A stretch of 64,000 nucleotides of DNA, from assembly GCF_016741785.1 (NCBI RefSeq), contig NZ_JAERRL010000007.1, forward strand, positions 62,001-126,000, in the 5' to 3' direction. A program made the position numbers and the translations under genes. The stretch is from Streptomyces sp. 7-21 (lineage in GTDB: Bacteria > Actinomycetota > Actinomycetes > Streptomycetales > Streptomycetaceae). Shown in pieces: positions 36,666 through 45,741 of this stretch; the first letter of the stretch is position 1; each line of letters starts with the position of its first letter. The notes under the pieces were generated by a model, which was not told the origin of the DNA, made no database searches, and saw only the letters and a list, made by a program, of their open reading frames with translations.

Positions 36666-37286
36666 TCAGGGCGTCTGGCGCGGACCGCCGCCCGCCCCGG
36701 CGCCGCCGTCCTCGCCGTCCCGGCTGTCCCGGATGACCTCGCCCCGCACGACCTTGCCGCCGGGGCCGCCGGGTTCGCCGGCCCGCCGCCGCTGCTCTTC
36801 GCGGAGCCTCTCCCTGGCCTCCCGCGCCTGCTGGAACGCCGTGCCGACCGGGCCGTGCGAGCCCGCGAGCACCCGGGCCCCGGCCCGGCTCAGCAGCGCG
36901 GCCGTGGGCGGGAAGACGCACAGCAGCCCCACCGCGTCGGTCAGCAGCCCGGGCACCATCAGCAGCAGGCCGCCCAGCATCGTGAGCATGCCCGTGCCGG
37001 CCTGGCCCCCCGGCTCCGGCAGGCCGGCACCCGGCCGCGCGGCGGCGGCCAGCCGCTGCCAGGCGCGGCGCCCGGCATGCCGGATGACGGCGGCACCCAC
37101 CACGACCCCGGCCGCCAGCAGCAGGAAGACGGTCAGCCCGCCCGCAGCCTGGCCGACGCGCGTCAGCAGCCAGATCTCCAGCAGCGCCCACGCGGCGATG
37201 CCCAGGGGCAGCCAGGCGCGCCGGCGGCCCCGGCGCGGGTGCGGGTCACGCCGGGCGCGGTACGGGTCGGGGGTGCCGGTGCTCAT
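36666..37286 (-). CDS. fxsA: FxsA-family membrane protein
   Basis: A 206-residue membrane protein. Three to four hydrophobic segments lie at ~25-45, 48-68 and ~97-130, with the FxsA signature GTGMLTMLGGLLLMVPGLLT at ~97-116. The C-terminal third is charged and Gly-rich. E. coli FxsA eases exclusion of phage T7 by the F plasmid; the role in actinomycetes is not known. It starts 3 nt after the ppm1 stop, so it is the last gene of lnt-ppm1-fxsA. Confidence 0.92.
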   Translation of the reverse strand: MSTGTPDPYRARRDPHPRRGRRRAWLPLGIAAWALLEIWLLTRVGQAAGGLTVFLLLAAGVVVGAAVIRHAGRRAWQRLAAAARPGAGLPEPGGQAGTGMLTMLGGLLLMVPGLLTDAVGLLCVFPPTAALLSRAGARVLAGSHGPVGTAFQQAREARERLREEQRRRAGEPGGPGGKVVRGEVIRDSRDGEDGGAGAGGGPRQTP

Positions 37287-37289
37287 GGT

Positions 37290-38054
37290 TCAAGTGTGCC
37301 TGGCGCCCCTGCGCCGCCCGAAACGGGTGGCGATCCCCCACGCCGTGACACGCCACAGCGCCTCGAAGACGATGTCGCGGCTCATCTTGCTGCTGCCGTG
37401 CTCCCGCTCGACGAACGTGATCGGCACCTCCACCACCCGGTGGCCCGCCGCCACGGCGCGGTAGGCAAGGTCGACCTGGAAGCAGTACCCCTGCGAGGCG
37501 ACGTTCCGCAGCAGGCCCGCGCTGAGCACGTGGCTGCGGAACGCGCGGAAGCCGCTGGTGGCGTCGCGCAGCGGCAGGCCCAGCAGCAGCCGGGCGTACG
37601 TGCTGCCGCCGCGTGAGAGCAGATGGCGGTGGGCGGGCCAGTTGACGATCCGGCCGCCGGGCACCCACCGCGAGCCGAGCACGACGTCGGCGCCGCGCAG
37701 CGCCCGCAGCAGGCGCGGCAGCTGCTCCGGCTGGTGCGAGCCGTCACCGTCCATCTCCACCAGGGCCCCGTAGCCGCGGCGCAGGCCCCAGGCGAAGCCC
37801 GCCAGGTAGGCGGCGCCCAGGCCTTCCTTGCCGGGCCGGTGCAGGACGTGCACCCGCTCGTCCACGGCCGCGATCTCCTCGGCGATCTTGCCCGTGCCGT
37901 CAGGGCTGTCGTCGTCGGTGACGAGGATGTCGCAGGCGGGCACCGCCTGACGCAGGCGGGCCAGCAGCGGGGGCAGGTTCACCGCCTCGTTGTACGTCGG
38001 AATGATGACCAGGACCCTGCCGAACGGGCCGTACCGCCGCCCGCCGTCAGTCAC
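37290..38054 (-). CDS. ppm1: Polyprenol-phosphate mannose synthase
   Basis: A 254-residue GT2-family transferase that moves mannose from GDP-mannose to polyprenyl phosphate for protein O-mannosylation and lipoglycans. Motifs: VLVIIPTYNEAVNLPPLL, DDDSPDGTG, the DXD-type LVEMDGDGSHQ, and VLGSRWVPGG. Start GTG 38054 gives an N-terminus like that of S. coelicolor Ppm1 as I recall it and overlaps the lnt stop by 8 nt; another GTG at 38099 is in frame. In mycobacteria lnt and ppm1 domains are fused; here they are separate, coupled genes. Confidence 0.94.
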   Translation of the reverse strand: MTDGGRRYGPFGRVLVIIPTYNEAVNLPPLLARLRQAVPACDILVTDDDSPDGTGKIAEEIAAVDERVHVLHRPGKEGLGAAYLAGFAWGLRRGYGALVEMDGDGSHQPEQLPRLLRALRGADVVLGSRWVPGGRIVNWPAHRHLLSRGGSTYARLLLGLPLRDATSGFRAFRSHVLSAGLLRNVASQGYCFQVDLAYRAVAAGHRVVEVPITFVEREHGSSKMSRDIVFEALWRVTAWGIATRFGRRRGARHT

Positions 38055-39786
38055 CCGCACCGTCCTCGGCGCCCGCGGCTGCCGCGCCGGCCCGGACACG
38101 CCGGCGCCGTTCCCGCACCGCGACGAAGCCCCAGGCTCCCAGCCCGGCGGCGGTCAGCACCCACTCGGGCGCGGCGCCCACCCGGTCGGCCACGGTGACC
38201 CCGTCGCGCAGCGGCAGAGTGGCGGTGAGCACGTCCTGGGTGAACTCCTCGGTGCGCTGCTCGATAGAGCCGTCGGGCGCCACGATGGCGCTGATGCCGC
38301 TGGTCGCCACCGTGACGACGGAGCGGCCGTGCTCGACGGCCCGCAGCTGTGACATCGCCAGCTGCTGCTCGGGCTGGCCGGTACGGCCGTAGGTGGCGTT
38401 GTTGGTCTGCACGACCAGGGCGCGGGCACCGTCGTTGACGGTGTCCCGGACGATGCCGTCGTAGGCCACCTCGAAGCAGATGACGTCGCCGAGGCGGGCG
38501 GGCCCGACGTCCAGCACGCCGGTCTCGTCGCCCGGGTAGAAGTCGCGCGGCACCCGCTCCAGCCGGGAGATGAACGTGCTCAGCTGGTCGCGGAAGGGGA
38601 CGTACTCGCCGAACGGCACCGGGTGCTGCTTGGTGTAGGAGTCCCCCGGCCCGCTGCCCGGCTCCCACACGATGCCCTGGTTGAGGACGTAGCCCTCCCG
38701 GGTGGGATGGTCGATGAGGGCGCCGACGAGGACGGGCACGCCCACGGCCTCGACCGCCCGCTCGATGGCCTGGTACGCCTGCGGCTCGGTGTACGGGTCG
38801 AGGTCGGAGGCGTTCTCCGGCCAGAGCACCAGGTCGGGGCGCTCGGTCCGGCCCGCCTCGATGTCCCGGGCGAGCGCGAGCGTGGCCTCGACGTGGTTGT
38901 TGAGGATCATCATGGGCCGGCCGAGGAAGTCCATGCCCGGCCGCTGCACGTTCCCCTGCACCACGGCGATGCGGACCGTGTCGTCGGCGGCCGTCGGCAC
39001 GGGGACGGCGGCGGCCGCGACGGCCGGCACGGCCGCGGCGAGCGCCAGCGCCCCGGCGGCGGGCAGCGCGGCGCGACGCCGCGGCGGGCCGCCGCCGTCG
39101 CGGAGCAGGCGGTACCCGGCGAGCGCCGCCCACGCCAGCAGCGCCCCGCTGAGCGCGACGGCGAACGTGACCAGCGGCGCGCCGCCGAGGGCGGCGAGCG
39201 GCGTGAACGGCGTGCTGGTGTTGGCGAAGGCCAGCCGCCCCCACGGGAAGCCGCCCAGCGGCACCCGGTCCCGGGCCCACTCCTCGGCGACCCACAGGCA
39301 CGCCGTCCACAGCGGCCACACCGGAAGCCGGGAGGTGGCCGCCATGGCCGCGCCCATAGGGACGAAGAACAGCGCCTCGACGAGCGAGAGCCCCACCACG
39401 GTGTCCCAGCCGACGACGTGCAGCCACTTCAGCAGCACCACGAAGAACGGCAGGCCCGCAGCGAAGCCGAGCCAGGCGCCCTGCCGCGCGGTCCTGCCCC
39501 GCACCAGCACGGCGAGCACCGCCACGGCCGCCAGCGACAGCGGCCAGATGCCGTACGGCGGGAAGGCGAGGGCCAGGCCGGTGCCGGCGGCGGCCGCCGC
39601 CAGACTGGCGCGCCAGTGCCGCCGGCCGGCCGCGGCCAGGCGCCGGACCCGGCCGGGGCGGCGCGGCGGGGCGGGCCGCGGCACGGTGCCCTGGTCCGTT
39701 CCGCCGTCGGCGGCGTGCGGCCCGGAGGTGCCCGCGGCCGCGTCGTCGGCGCCGCTCGCGGTGGTCGTCGGGGAGCCCGGTGGCAC
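38047..39786 (-). CDS. lnt: Apolipoprotein N-acyltransferase
   Basis: A 579-residue membrane enzyme that adds the third acyl chain to lipoproteins. After a disordered ~50-residue N-terminus there are about six membrane helices (~60-250), then a nitrilase-like domain (~275-530) with the catalytic triad Glu (LWPENAS), Lys (YTKQHPVPFGE) and Cys (DVICFEVAYDG). A last hydrophobic segment lies near the C-terminus. GTG 39786 has GGAGG 8 nt upstream. First gene of lnt-ppm1-fxsA. Lnt also supports Ppm1 in other actinobacteria. Confidence 0.95.
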   Translation of the reverse strand: MPPGSPTTTASGADDAAAGTSGPHAADGGTDQGTVPRPAPPRRPGRVRRLAAAGRRHWRASLAAAAAGTGLALAFPPYGIWPLSLAAVAVLAVLVRGRTARQGAWLGFAAGLPFFVVLLKWLHVVGWDTVVGLSLVEALFFVPMGAAMAATSRLPVWPLWTACLWVAEEWARDRVPLGGFPWGRLAFANTSTPFTPLAALGGAPLVTFAVALSGALLAWAALAGYRLLRDGGGPPRRRAALPAAGALALAAAVPAVAAAAVPVPTAADDTVRIAVVQGNVQRPGMDFLGRPMMILNNHVEATLALARDIEAGRTERPDLVLWPENASDLDPYTEPQAYQAIERAVEAVGVPVLVGALIDHPTREGYVLNQGIVWEPGSGPGDSYTKQHPVPFGEYVPFRDQLSTFISRLERVPRDFYPGDETGVLDVGPARLGDVICFEVAYDGIVRDTVNDGARALVVQTNNATYGRTGQPEQQLAMSQLRAVEHGRSVVTVATSGISAIVAPDGSIEQRTEEFTQDVLTATLPLRDGVTVADRVGAAPEWVLTAAGLGAWGFVAVRERRRRVRAGAAAAGAEDGAGD

Positions 39787-40323
39787 GGTCGTGGCCTCCT
39801 GTGGAAAACGGGCGATGATGCACGACCGTACCCCGTGGCCGCGTCGCGGCCGAGACGAGGGGCGGCGGGAGGCGTGCGGCAGGGCGGGCAGAGCGCTGGG
39901 CGGGGAGTGCTCCCGCGCGCTGCGGGCCGGAGCCCGGCGCTCTTCGGGCCGACCTGGGGCCCGCTGGCTGCGGGCCTGCCGAAAGCCGTTGTCTACTGAG
40001 CGTCCGGGCCCCGCCCGGGTCTCACCAGCCGGCCGGAGGAACCTTCCGCCCCCGTGCCGCAGGCACTGGACCTGGCTCCCGGTGACGCGGCACCGCCTGA
40101 CGGTACCCCGCCCTCTGGCCCAGCGGCGTTCGACGACTGCGCGGAGGATGTCCGGCCGGACGTCCCGTGGTGGACCCGGCCGAACCTACCGTTCCGTGAC
40201 CGCCGCCTGTCAACACCGGCGTGACCAGGACATTCTCGTCAAACCGGCAGGTCAGTGCGGAGAAGGAGACGCCGGCGGAGGACCGGGACGCACGTCGTTC
40301 GGCGGTATCGGCACCGCAGCGGA
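39787..40323. other. 537-bp region without a recognised gene
   Basis: Nothing coding was recognised. The frames open here are low-complexity shadows lacking a start with a ribosome site. The stretch 40170-40260 is less GC-rich than its surroundings and could hold promoter elements, but no good -35/-10 pair was found. No tRNA-like cloverleaf was seen. Confidence 0.5.
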
Positions 40324-41967
40324 TCACTCGTTCAGCCGGTCGTACACCGTCCGGCCCGCCACCACGGTGCGCAGGCAGCGCGGCAGCGGCGCCCCGGGGC
40401 TGAGGTCGGGCAGGCCGGGGGTGCCGGAGCGGGGGTCCGTGGACCACCGCGCGATGCGGTCGTCCGGCGCCTGCACGACGAGGTCGCCGGTGTCCCACAC
40501 CGCGTAGTCCGCAGGCGCGCCGGGCCGCAGCACGCCGCCGTCGTCGCGGCCGGCGGCGCGCCAGCCGCCGCGGGTGTGGGCGGTGAAGGCCGCGCGCACC
40601 GACACCCGGTGGGCGGGGGTGCGGTGGAAGGCGGCGGCGCGCACGCCCTCCCAGGGCGCGAGCGGCGTCACCGGGGCGTCCGAGCCGAAGGCGAGGGGAA
40701 CGCCGGCCCGCAGGAAGGCGGCGAACGGGTTGAGCGTGCGGGCACGCGCGGCACCGAGGCGGCGCGCGTACATGCCGTCCTCGCCGCCCCAGGCGGCGTC
40801 GAAGGCGGGCTGGACGGAGGCGGTCACGCCGAGGGAGGCGAAGACGGCGATGGTCTCCTCGCTGGCCATCTCGGCGTGCTCGACGCGGTGCCGCAGGGCG
40901 CGGACCCGGTCGGCGCCCACCCGCTCGGCGGCCTGTACCAGCCCCTCGGCCACGGCGGCGAGCGCGGCGTCCCCGATCGCGTGGAAACCGGCCTGGAGGC
41001 CGGCCTCGGTGCAGGCGGCGACGTGTGCGGCGATCTCCCCGGCCGTCAGGTGCGCGGTGCCGGCGGTGTGCGGCGCGTCGGCGTACGGGGCGCTCAGGTG
41101 GGCGGTGCGGGAGCCGAGGGAGCCGTCCGCGAACAGGTCGCCCGCGGCCCCCGCCGCGCCGGTCTTGCGCACCCGGGCGGCGTCGGAGGGGCCGGTGACG
41201 AGGCCGGCCCAGTAGGCGGTCACGCGCGGGCCGGGCTCGGCGGCGGCGAGCGCGAGCAGGTCGGTGAGGTCGTCCTCGCTGGAGATGTCGGGGCCCGCGC
41301 ACTCGTGGAGGCTGCCGATGCCGAGGGACGCGGCGCGGCGGAGCGCGGCGCGCTGGGCGGCGGCGCGCTGGGAGGGGCCGAGGGCAGCGTCGGCGGCACG
41401 GCGGACGGCGTGGTGGGCCTCGCCGGTGAGCGGGGCGTCCGGCTGGTATCCCGCGAGCCTGGTGATGCCCGGGACGCGGTCCAGGAGCGCGGTGGTGGCG
41501 AGCGCGGAGTGCACGTCGACGCGGGCGAGGTAGAGCGGGCGGCCGAGCGCGGCCTGGTCCAGCTCTTCGCGGGTGGGCGGGCGGCCCTCGGGCCAGGCGG
41601 TGGCGTCCCAGCCGTGTCCCAGGAGCACGTCGGCCGCCGGCGAGGACTCGGCGTGGACGCGGACCCGGTCGAGCGCCTCGCGGAGCGTGGTGGCGCCGGC
41701 CAGGTCGAGCCCGGTGAGCGCCAGCCCCGTCGCTGTCGTGTGCACGTGTGCGTCCGTGAACGCCGGGGTCACCAGCGCGCCGTGCAGGTCGACCACCTCG
41801 TCCGCCGAGGCGGCGAGGGTGTCGGCGGCCGATTCCGAACCGATCCAGGCGACGCGGCCGTTCTCGGTGGCCATAGCGGTGGCGAAGGGGTCGGCAGGGC
41901 TGTGGATCCGGCCGTGGCGCAGCAGAACGGTGCGGGGCGCCGCGCCCGGGGTGGCGCTGTCTGTCAT
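40324..41967 (-). CDS. Amidohydrolase (YtcJ-like)
   Basis: A 547-residue metal-dependent hydrolase of the amidohydrolase 3 family. The metal-binding motif is FTDAHVHTTATG (~71-82). Further expected residues occur in LHECAGPD, FHAIGDAAL, RHRVEHAEM and AFGSDAPVTPL, where the final Asp is catalytic. The length suits YtcJ-type enzymes. ATG 41967 starts 10 nt after the stop of the Lrp-type gene, so they form an operon. Physiological substrate unknown. Confidence 0.92.
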   Translation of the reverse strand: MTDSATPGAAPRTVLLRHGRIHSPADPFATAMATENGRVAWIGSESAADTLAASADEVVDLHGALVTPAFTDAHVHTTATGLALTGLDLAGATTLREALDRVRVHAESSPAADVLLGHGWDATAWPEGRPPTREELDQAALGRPLYLARVDVHSALATTALLDRVPGITRLAGYQPDAPLTGEAHHAVRRAADAALGPSQRAAAQRAALRRAASLGIGSLHECAGPDISSEDDLTDLLALAAAEPGPRVTAYWAGLVTGPSDAARVRKTGAAGAAGDLFADGSLGSRTAHLSAPYADAPHTAGTAHLTAGEIAAHVAACTEAGLQAGFHAIGDAALAAVAEGLVQAAERVGADRVRALRHRVEHAEMASEETIAVFASLGVTASVQPAFDAAWGGEDGMYARRLGAARARTLNPFAAFLRAGVPLAFGSDAPVTPLAPWEGVRAAAFHRTPAHRVSVRAAFTAHTRGGWRAAGRDDGGVLRPGAPADYAVWDTGDLVVQAPDDRIARWSTDPRSGTPGLPDLSPGAPLPRCLRTVVAGRTVYDRLNE

Positions 41968-41977
41968 GGCGCCAGTG

Positions 41978-42439
41978 TCACAGCCGCGGCGGGCGCGCCT
42001 CATACGGGGTGGAGAGAACGACGGTGGTGCGGGTCGACACCCCGGCCAGGGAGCGGACACGGGCGAGCAGGTGCTCCAGCTCGGCGGGCGTGGCGACGCG
42101 CACCTTGAGGATGTAGTTCTCGTCCCCGGCCACGGAGTGGCACGCCTCGATCTCGGGGACCCCCGCGAGGCGCTCGGCGATGTCGTCGGGCGCGCTGGGG
42201 TCGAAGGGCTTGACGGAGATGAACGCCGTGAGCGGCAGGCCCAGGGCGTCGGGGTCGACCATCGCGGTGTAGCCGCGGATGACGCCGCGCTGCTCCAGGC
42301 GGCGCACCCGCTGGTGCACGGCCGACGTCGACAGCCCGGTGGCCTTGCCGAGGTCGGTGTAGCTCATCCGGCCGTCTTTGAGGAGCAGCTCCACGATGCG
42401 CCGGTCCAGTTCCTCCACGGGACCGTAACCTACCCGCAT
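41978..42439 (-). CDS. Lrp/AsnC-family transcriptional regulator
   Basis: A 153-residue regulator. The N-terminal HTH (~8-60) shows ELDRRIVELLLKDGRMSYTD and LSTSAVHQRVRRLEQRGVIR. The C-terminal RAM ligand-binding domain has AFISVKPFDPSAPDD and ACHSVAGDENYILKVRVAT. ATG 42439 is used; GTG 42418 at VEELDRR would give a start nearer to that of other Lrp proteins. No decisive ribosome site. It leads a two-gene operon with the amidohydrolase. Confidence 0.93.
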   Translation of the reverse strand: MRVGYGPVEELDRRIVELLLKDGRMSYTDLGKATGLSTSAVHQRVRRLEQRGVIRGYTAMVDPDALGLPLTAFISVKPFDPSAPDDIAERLAGVPEIEACHSVAGDENYILKVRVATPAELEHLLARVRSLAGVSTRTTVVLSTPYEARPPRL

Positions 42440-42642
42440 CCGGCCGCCGGCGGGTGCCCCGGGGCGTCCGGGCGGACGCCGCGCGGGGCGCGCGGAGCAC
42501 GTCCGGGGAACGGCGCGGCAACGATTATGTGACGAAGGCCACAGCGGGCGGCGGGCGGGCCGGGGCGGCGGGCGATTAGCCGCCCGGGGCGGCGGGAAGT
42601 GCTTGCTGTGGTCAGGGCCGCAGTGCCGTCCTAGGGGGAAGT

Positions 42643-43041
42643 ATGCGCAGTACCAAGGCAGTCCGCCGTGCCAGCCGCAATCCGGTGACACTCGTCGAGG
42701 ACGACGTGCTGGACGAGGCGGAGGAGCCCGAGGGCGACGTGGTCCGCGTCGTCTGCCGGGACTGCCGCCAGCCCGTCGCGCTGACCGGGCAGGACCAGTC
42801 GCTGCCGGAGCACGCGCTGTGCCCCACGCCGTGGGACCCGTTCGGCCTGACGGTGTGCCCGGGGTCGGGCCGTGCCGTCGCCGGCGAGGAGGGCGCGCTG
42901 CCGCTGCCGGCGGCCGCCGGCGGGGAGGACGCCACGCGCGCCAGCCTGCCCGAGAGCCTGGACTGGCGCCTCCAGCCGTTCTCGCACGCCGGCCTGGGGC
43001 CGCGCCCGCTGCGCGCGCCCCGGCTGCGCCAGGCGGCCTGA
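42643..43041 (+). CDS. Small protein with a four-Cys cluster
   Basis: A 132-residue soluble protein with no recognised domain. It has an acidic N-terminal part, a CRDC pair at ~38-41 and two more Cys in ALCPTPWDPFGLTVCPGSGR, spaced as a possible zinc ribbon. The C-terminal 30 residues are Arg/Pro rich. ATG 42643 follows GGGGGAAGT. It stands alone between divergent and convergent neighbours. Confidence 0.7.
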   Translation: MRSTKAVRRASRNPVTLVEDDVLDEAEEPEGDVVRVVCRDCRQPVALTGQDQSLPEHALCPTPWDPFGLTVCPGSGRAVAGEEGALPLPAAAGGEDATRASLPESLDWRLQPFSHAGLGPRPLRAPRLRQAA

Positions 43042-43128
43042 GCCGGCGCCCGCCGCTGGCCCTCCCTTCCTCCCGCGGCTGCGGGGTGAGGGCGGGTGCC
43101 GGGAGGGCGCGGGCGGGACCGTCCCGCG

Positions 43129-43566
43129 CTACCCGCTGTCCCTGAGCCTGGCGTCCAGCCACGCCTGCACCGGGTCGAAGAGGCCGTAGGGCACGTACCG
43201 GGGGATCTCCTCCCGTGCAGCCCAGGCGACCTCGGCGGTCTCTTCGTCCCCGGCGTCCGCAGCGGCGGTGCCGGCACATGCGACGCCGGCCCGCACCTCG
43301 CAGGCGACGTAGGAGACGGCTCGCCCGGTCAGCGGGTGCACGCGCCTGCCGAGGAGCCGCACGGCCCCGACGGTGAGCCCGGTCTCCTCGGCCGCCTCGC
43401 GCACCGCGGCGCGCTCCGCGCTCTCGCCGGGCTCGATGCCGCCGGCGGGGAACTGCCAGCTCAGGTCGCCCTCGCGCACGCGGCGCCGCACCAGCAGGAC
43501 GCGGCCGTCCCGGACGATGACGGCGGCCGCGACGCCGGGCAGCCGGCGGGGGCCGTGGCCGGTCAC
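43129..43566 (-). CDS. Nudix hydrolase
   Basis: A 145-residue Nudix protein of MutT-like size. It begins with AAAVIVRDGRVLLVRRR; the Nudix box GGIEPGESAERAAVREAAEE, followed by TGL, is complete. A Tyr/Pro-rich C-terminus with EEIPRYVPYGLFDPV follows. GTG 43566 starts 17 nt after the C39-protein stop, on the same strand. No clear Shine-Dalgarno. Substrate unknown. Confidence 0.9.
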   Translation of the reverse strand: MTGHGPRRLPGVAAAVIVRDGRVLLVRRRVREGDLSWQFPAGGIEPGESAERAAVREAAEETGLTVGAVRLLGRRVHPLTGRAVSYVACEVRAGVACAGTAAADAGDEETAEVAWAAREEIPRYVPYGLFDPVQAWLDARLRDSG

Positions 43567-43583
43567 GGCGGTCCGGCCCGCCG

Positions 43584-44966
43584 CTACCGGATCCCCACCG
43601 AGGCCAGCGCGCGCCGCTGGGCGGCCGTCGGGCGGGCCGGGAAGTACAGGTAGCAGACGCCGCCGGTGCCGGAGGCGGTCGTGCCGTCCTGGGTGGTGCG
43701 CCGGGTGCGCAGCCACACGTTCTCGAACTGGCGCCTGGGGTAGACGCGGCGCACCGCGTCGTTGTCGGGGCTTGCCGGGTCGTTGGCGATCACGTCGCCG
43801 TCCGCGGTGAAGCCGATGACCGTCATCAGGTGGCCGGCCGTGCCGTACCCCGCGCCGTCGAGCTCCTCCTCGTAGAAGGACTGGGAGGTGATCAGCGGGA
43901 TGCCGGCCTGGATGAGGCGCTCGGCGTCGGCGAGGGAGGCGCAGCGGGTGACCACGCCCCGCAGGCCCTCGTAGGTGGCGGCGTAGGCGGCGTTGAACGG
44001 CCAGTTGCCGCAGCCCTGGTAGGCGTAGTCGAACGTCTGGCGCGCGGCGTGGCACACCTGCGGGTCGCTGTAGGAGGGGTCGACCCAGGCCAGGTCCTCG
44101 GGCGTGGGGTGGTGGCCCCAGTACTCGATGATCATCTGCGAGGAGGTGGGGCTGCACCACGCCTCTCCCCCGTTGTCGTACTCGGGGTACCGGCCGATGT
44201 GGACGTTCTGGGAGTAGCGCGGCACCGGCAGCTCGATCCCGGCGGCGGGGCCGGGCTCGGTCGCGGGGACCTCGAAGCGCTCCGGCACGTCGGAGGCCAT
44301 GGCGCCCGCCCGCCACACCTCGGGGGTGGCGCCGGAGCCCGGCAGGCGGCACAGCGTCAGGCGCAGCCGCCAGGAGACGATGCGGGCGCCGGAGGCCGGG
44401 TCGGTCACGGCGACGGTGTCGGTCCACACGGTGCTCACGCCGTCGCCCTGGCCGTCGACGGAGGTGCGGCGGATCTCCTCGTCGCCGGAGGCCCACACGC
44501 CCATCGTGTACCAGGGGGTCTGGCCGCCGCCCGCGTACGTGCCGCGCACCTCCACGCGCAGGTGGGTGTGGGCGGGGGTGCGGGCGTTCCAGGAGGCGAT
44601 GAGCTCGGTGGCCGGTTCGGCCGGGCGGTGCTCCGGCGAGACCCACCGCGCGTACTCCCAGGTGCGGGTGGTGCCGGTGTGCGGGTCGGTGTAGTCGAGG
44701 GTGCCGGCCGGCGTGTCCAGCACCAGGGCGGGGGTGCCGCCGCCGGTGACCGCGGTGCCCTCGGCGGTGCCGGACGCCCAGTCCCCGGCCGTGGACCAGC
44801 CGCGGTAATCGATGGCCGCGGCGGCGGGACGGGGCCGGCCGCCGGTGCCGGGGCGGGGGCGGGAGCCGGGGCCGCCCGCCGTCGCGGTGCCCGCGCCGAG
44901 CGTGGCGGCGGCTCCGGCAACGGCGACAGCGGCGGCGAGCACGGTGCGGCGGGGCGTCCTGGTCAC
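43584..44966 (-). CDS. Secreted C39-family (papain-like) protein
   Basis: A 460-residue exported protein. The signal peptide has TPRRTVLAAA and a long Ala stretch, possibly a Tat signal. After a beta-rich N-terminal domain (~50-240) comes a C39 peptidase-like domain (~245-455) with Cys in EAWCSPTSSQM, His in GTAGHLMTVIGF and Asp in IANDPAS, a full papain-type triad. Similar to conserved Streptomyces C39 proteins. ATG 44966. It may process cell-wall or peptide substrates; it is not linked to a bacteriocin transporter here. Confidence 0.88.
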   Translation of the reverse strand: MTRTPRRTVLAAAVAVAGAAATLGAGTATAGGPGSRPRPGTGGRPRPAAAAIDYRGWSTAGDWASGTAEGTAVTGGGTPALVLDTPAGTLDYTDPHTGTTRTWEYARWVSPEHRPAEPATELIASWNARTPAHTHLRVEVRGTYAGGGQTPWYTMGVWASGDEEIRRTSVDGQGDGVSTVWTDTVAVTDPASGARIVSWRLRLTLCRLPGSGATPEVWRAGAMASDVPERFEVPATEPGPAAGIELPVPRYSQNVHIGRYPEYDNGGEAWCSPTSSQMIIEYWGHHPTPEDLAWVDPSYSDPQVCHAARQTFDYAYQGCGNWPFNAAYAATYEGLRGVVTRCASLADAERLIQAGIPLITSQSFYEEELDGAGYGTAGHLMTVIGFTADGDVIANDPASPDNDAVRRVYPRRQFENVWLRTRRTTQDGTTASGTGGVCYLYFPARPTAAQRRALASVGIR

Positions 44967-45097
44967 GGTGGCCTCCGGATCGGGTCGGTGCGGGAACGGG
45001 CACCACTATCGCCCCTCCCCCGGCTGACGGCCAGTAATCCGCCGCGGACCGCCGCCGGCAATATTGGTGCGACCTGTGGCGCGGTTACGCTGGCGCC

Positions 45098-45697
45098 GTG
45101 TCCCCTGGTGCCGTACGCGCAGGCGGCGATCCGCTCGCCGCGCTGTCCTCCCGGCTGCCCGCGCTGCCGCCGTCCTGCGGCCCGGTGCGGCTGGTGGGCG
45201 TGGACGGGCACGCAGGTTCCGGCAAGACGACGCTCGCCGGGCGGCTGGCGGCCGCGCTGGGCGGCGCCCCCGTGGTGCACCTGGACGATCTGGCGTGCCA
45301 CGGCTCGTTCTTCGGCTGGACCGGCCGGCTGTTCCGGGAGGTGCTCACCCCGCTGTCGCGGGGCCGCGTCGCCCGTTTCCGGGTTTACGACTGGGAACGC
45401 CGCGCGTTTGACCGGACCGCCGTCATCCCGCCCGCACCGGTGGTACTCGTCGAGGGCGTGGGCGCGGGGCGGCGCGCGCTGCGGCCGCTGCTGGCGTACC
45501 TGGTCTGGGTCGACGTGGAGCCCGGTGAGGCGTGGGCGCGGGGAATGCGCCGGGACGGGCCGGCGCTCGGCGGGTTCTGGCGCCAGTGGCGGGCGGCCGA
45601 GCTGCGCCACTTCGCCGATGATCCGTCAAAGCCCTTTGCGGATATGCTGATAAGAGCGAGGGGTGACAGCTACGCGGCCCGCACGCCGGGCCGGTGA
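45098..45697 (+). CDS. Uridine-kinase-like P-loop protein
   Basis: A 199-residue P-loop kinase-like protein. The Walker A motif is GHAGSGKTTLAGRL (~36-49); a Walker B-like strand and HLDDLACHG follow, as in uridine kinase and related (d)NMP kinases. The LID-like Arg-rich region is MRRDG. GTG 45098 has no Shine-Dalgarno sequence; TTACGC just upstream might serve as a -10 box. The downstream AAA+ gene starts 44 bp after its stop. Substrate not certain. Confidence 0.82.
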   Translation: MSPGAVRAGGDPLAALSSRLPALPPSCGPVRLVGVDGHAGSGKTTLAGRLAAALGGAPVVHLDDLACHGSFFGWTGRLFREVLTPLSRGRVARFRVYDWERRAFDRTAVIPPAPVVLVEGVGAGRRALRPLLAYLVWVDVEPGEAWARGMRRDGPALGGFWRQWRAAELRHFADDPSKPFADMLIRARGDSYAARTPGR

Positions 45698-45741
45698 GCC
45701 CCGGCACAGGGCGGCACACGGGCCCGGTGGTGGGAGTCGTC

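Noticed and set aside
39787..40323. Possible tRNA or small gene in the 537-bp gap
   Set aside because: No cloverleaf-like arms, CCA-adjacent acceptor stem or codon-like pattern could be supported.
43113..43127. GCGGGAC-C-GTCCCGC palindrome between convergent genes as a terminator
   Set aside because: The loop would be a single base; it may form but is weak evidence alone.
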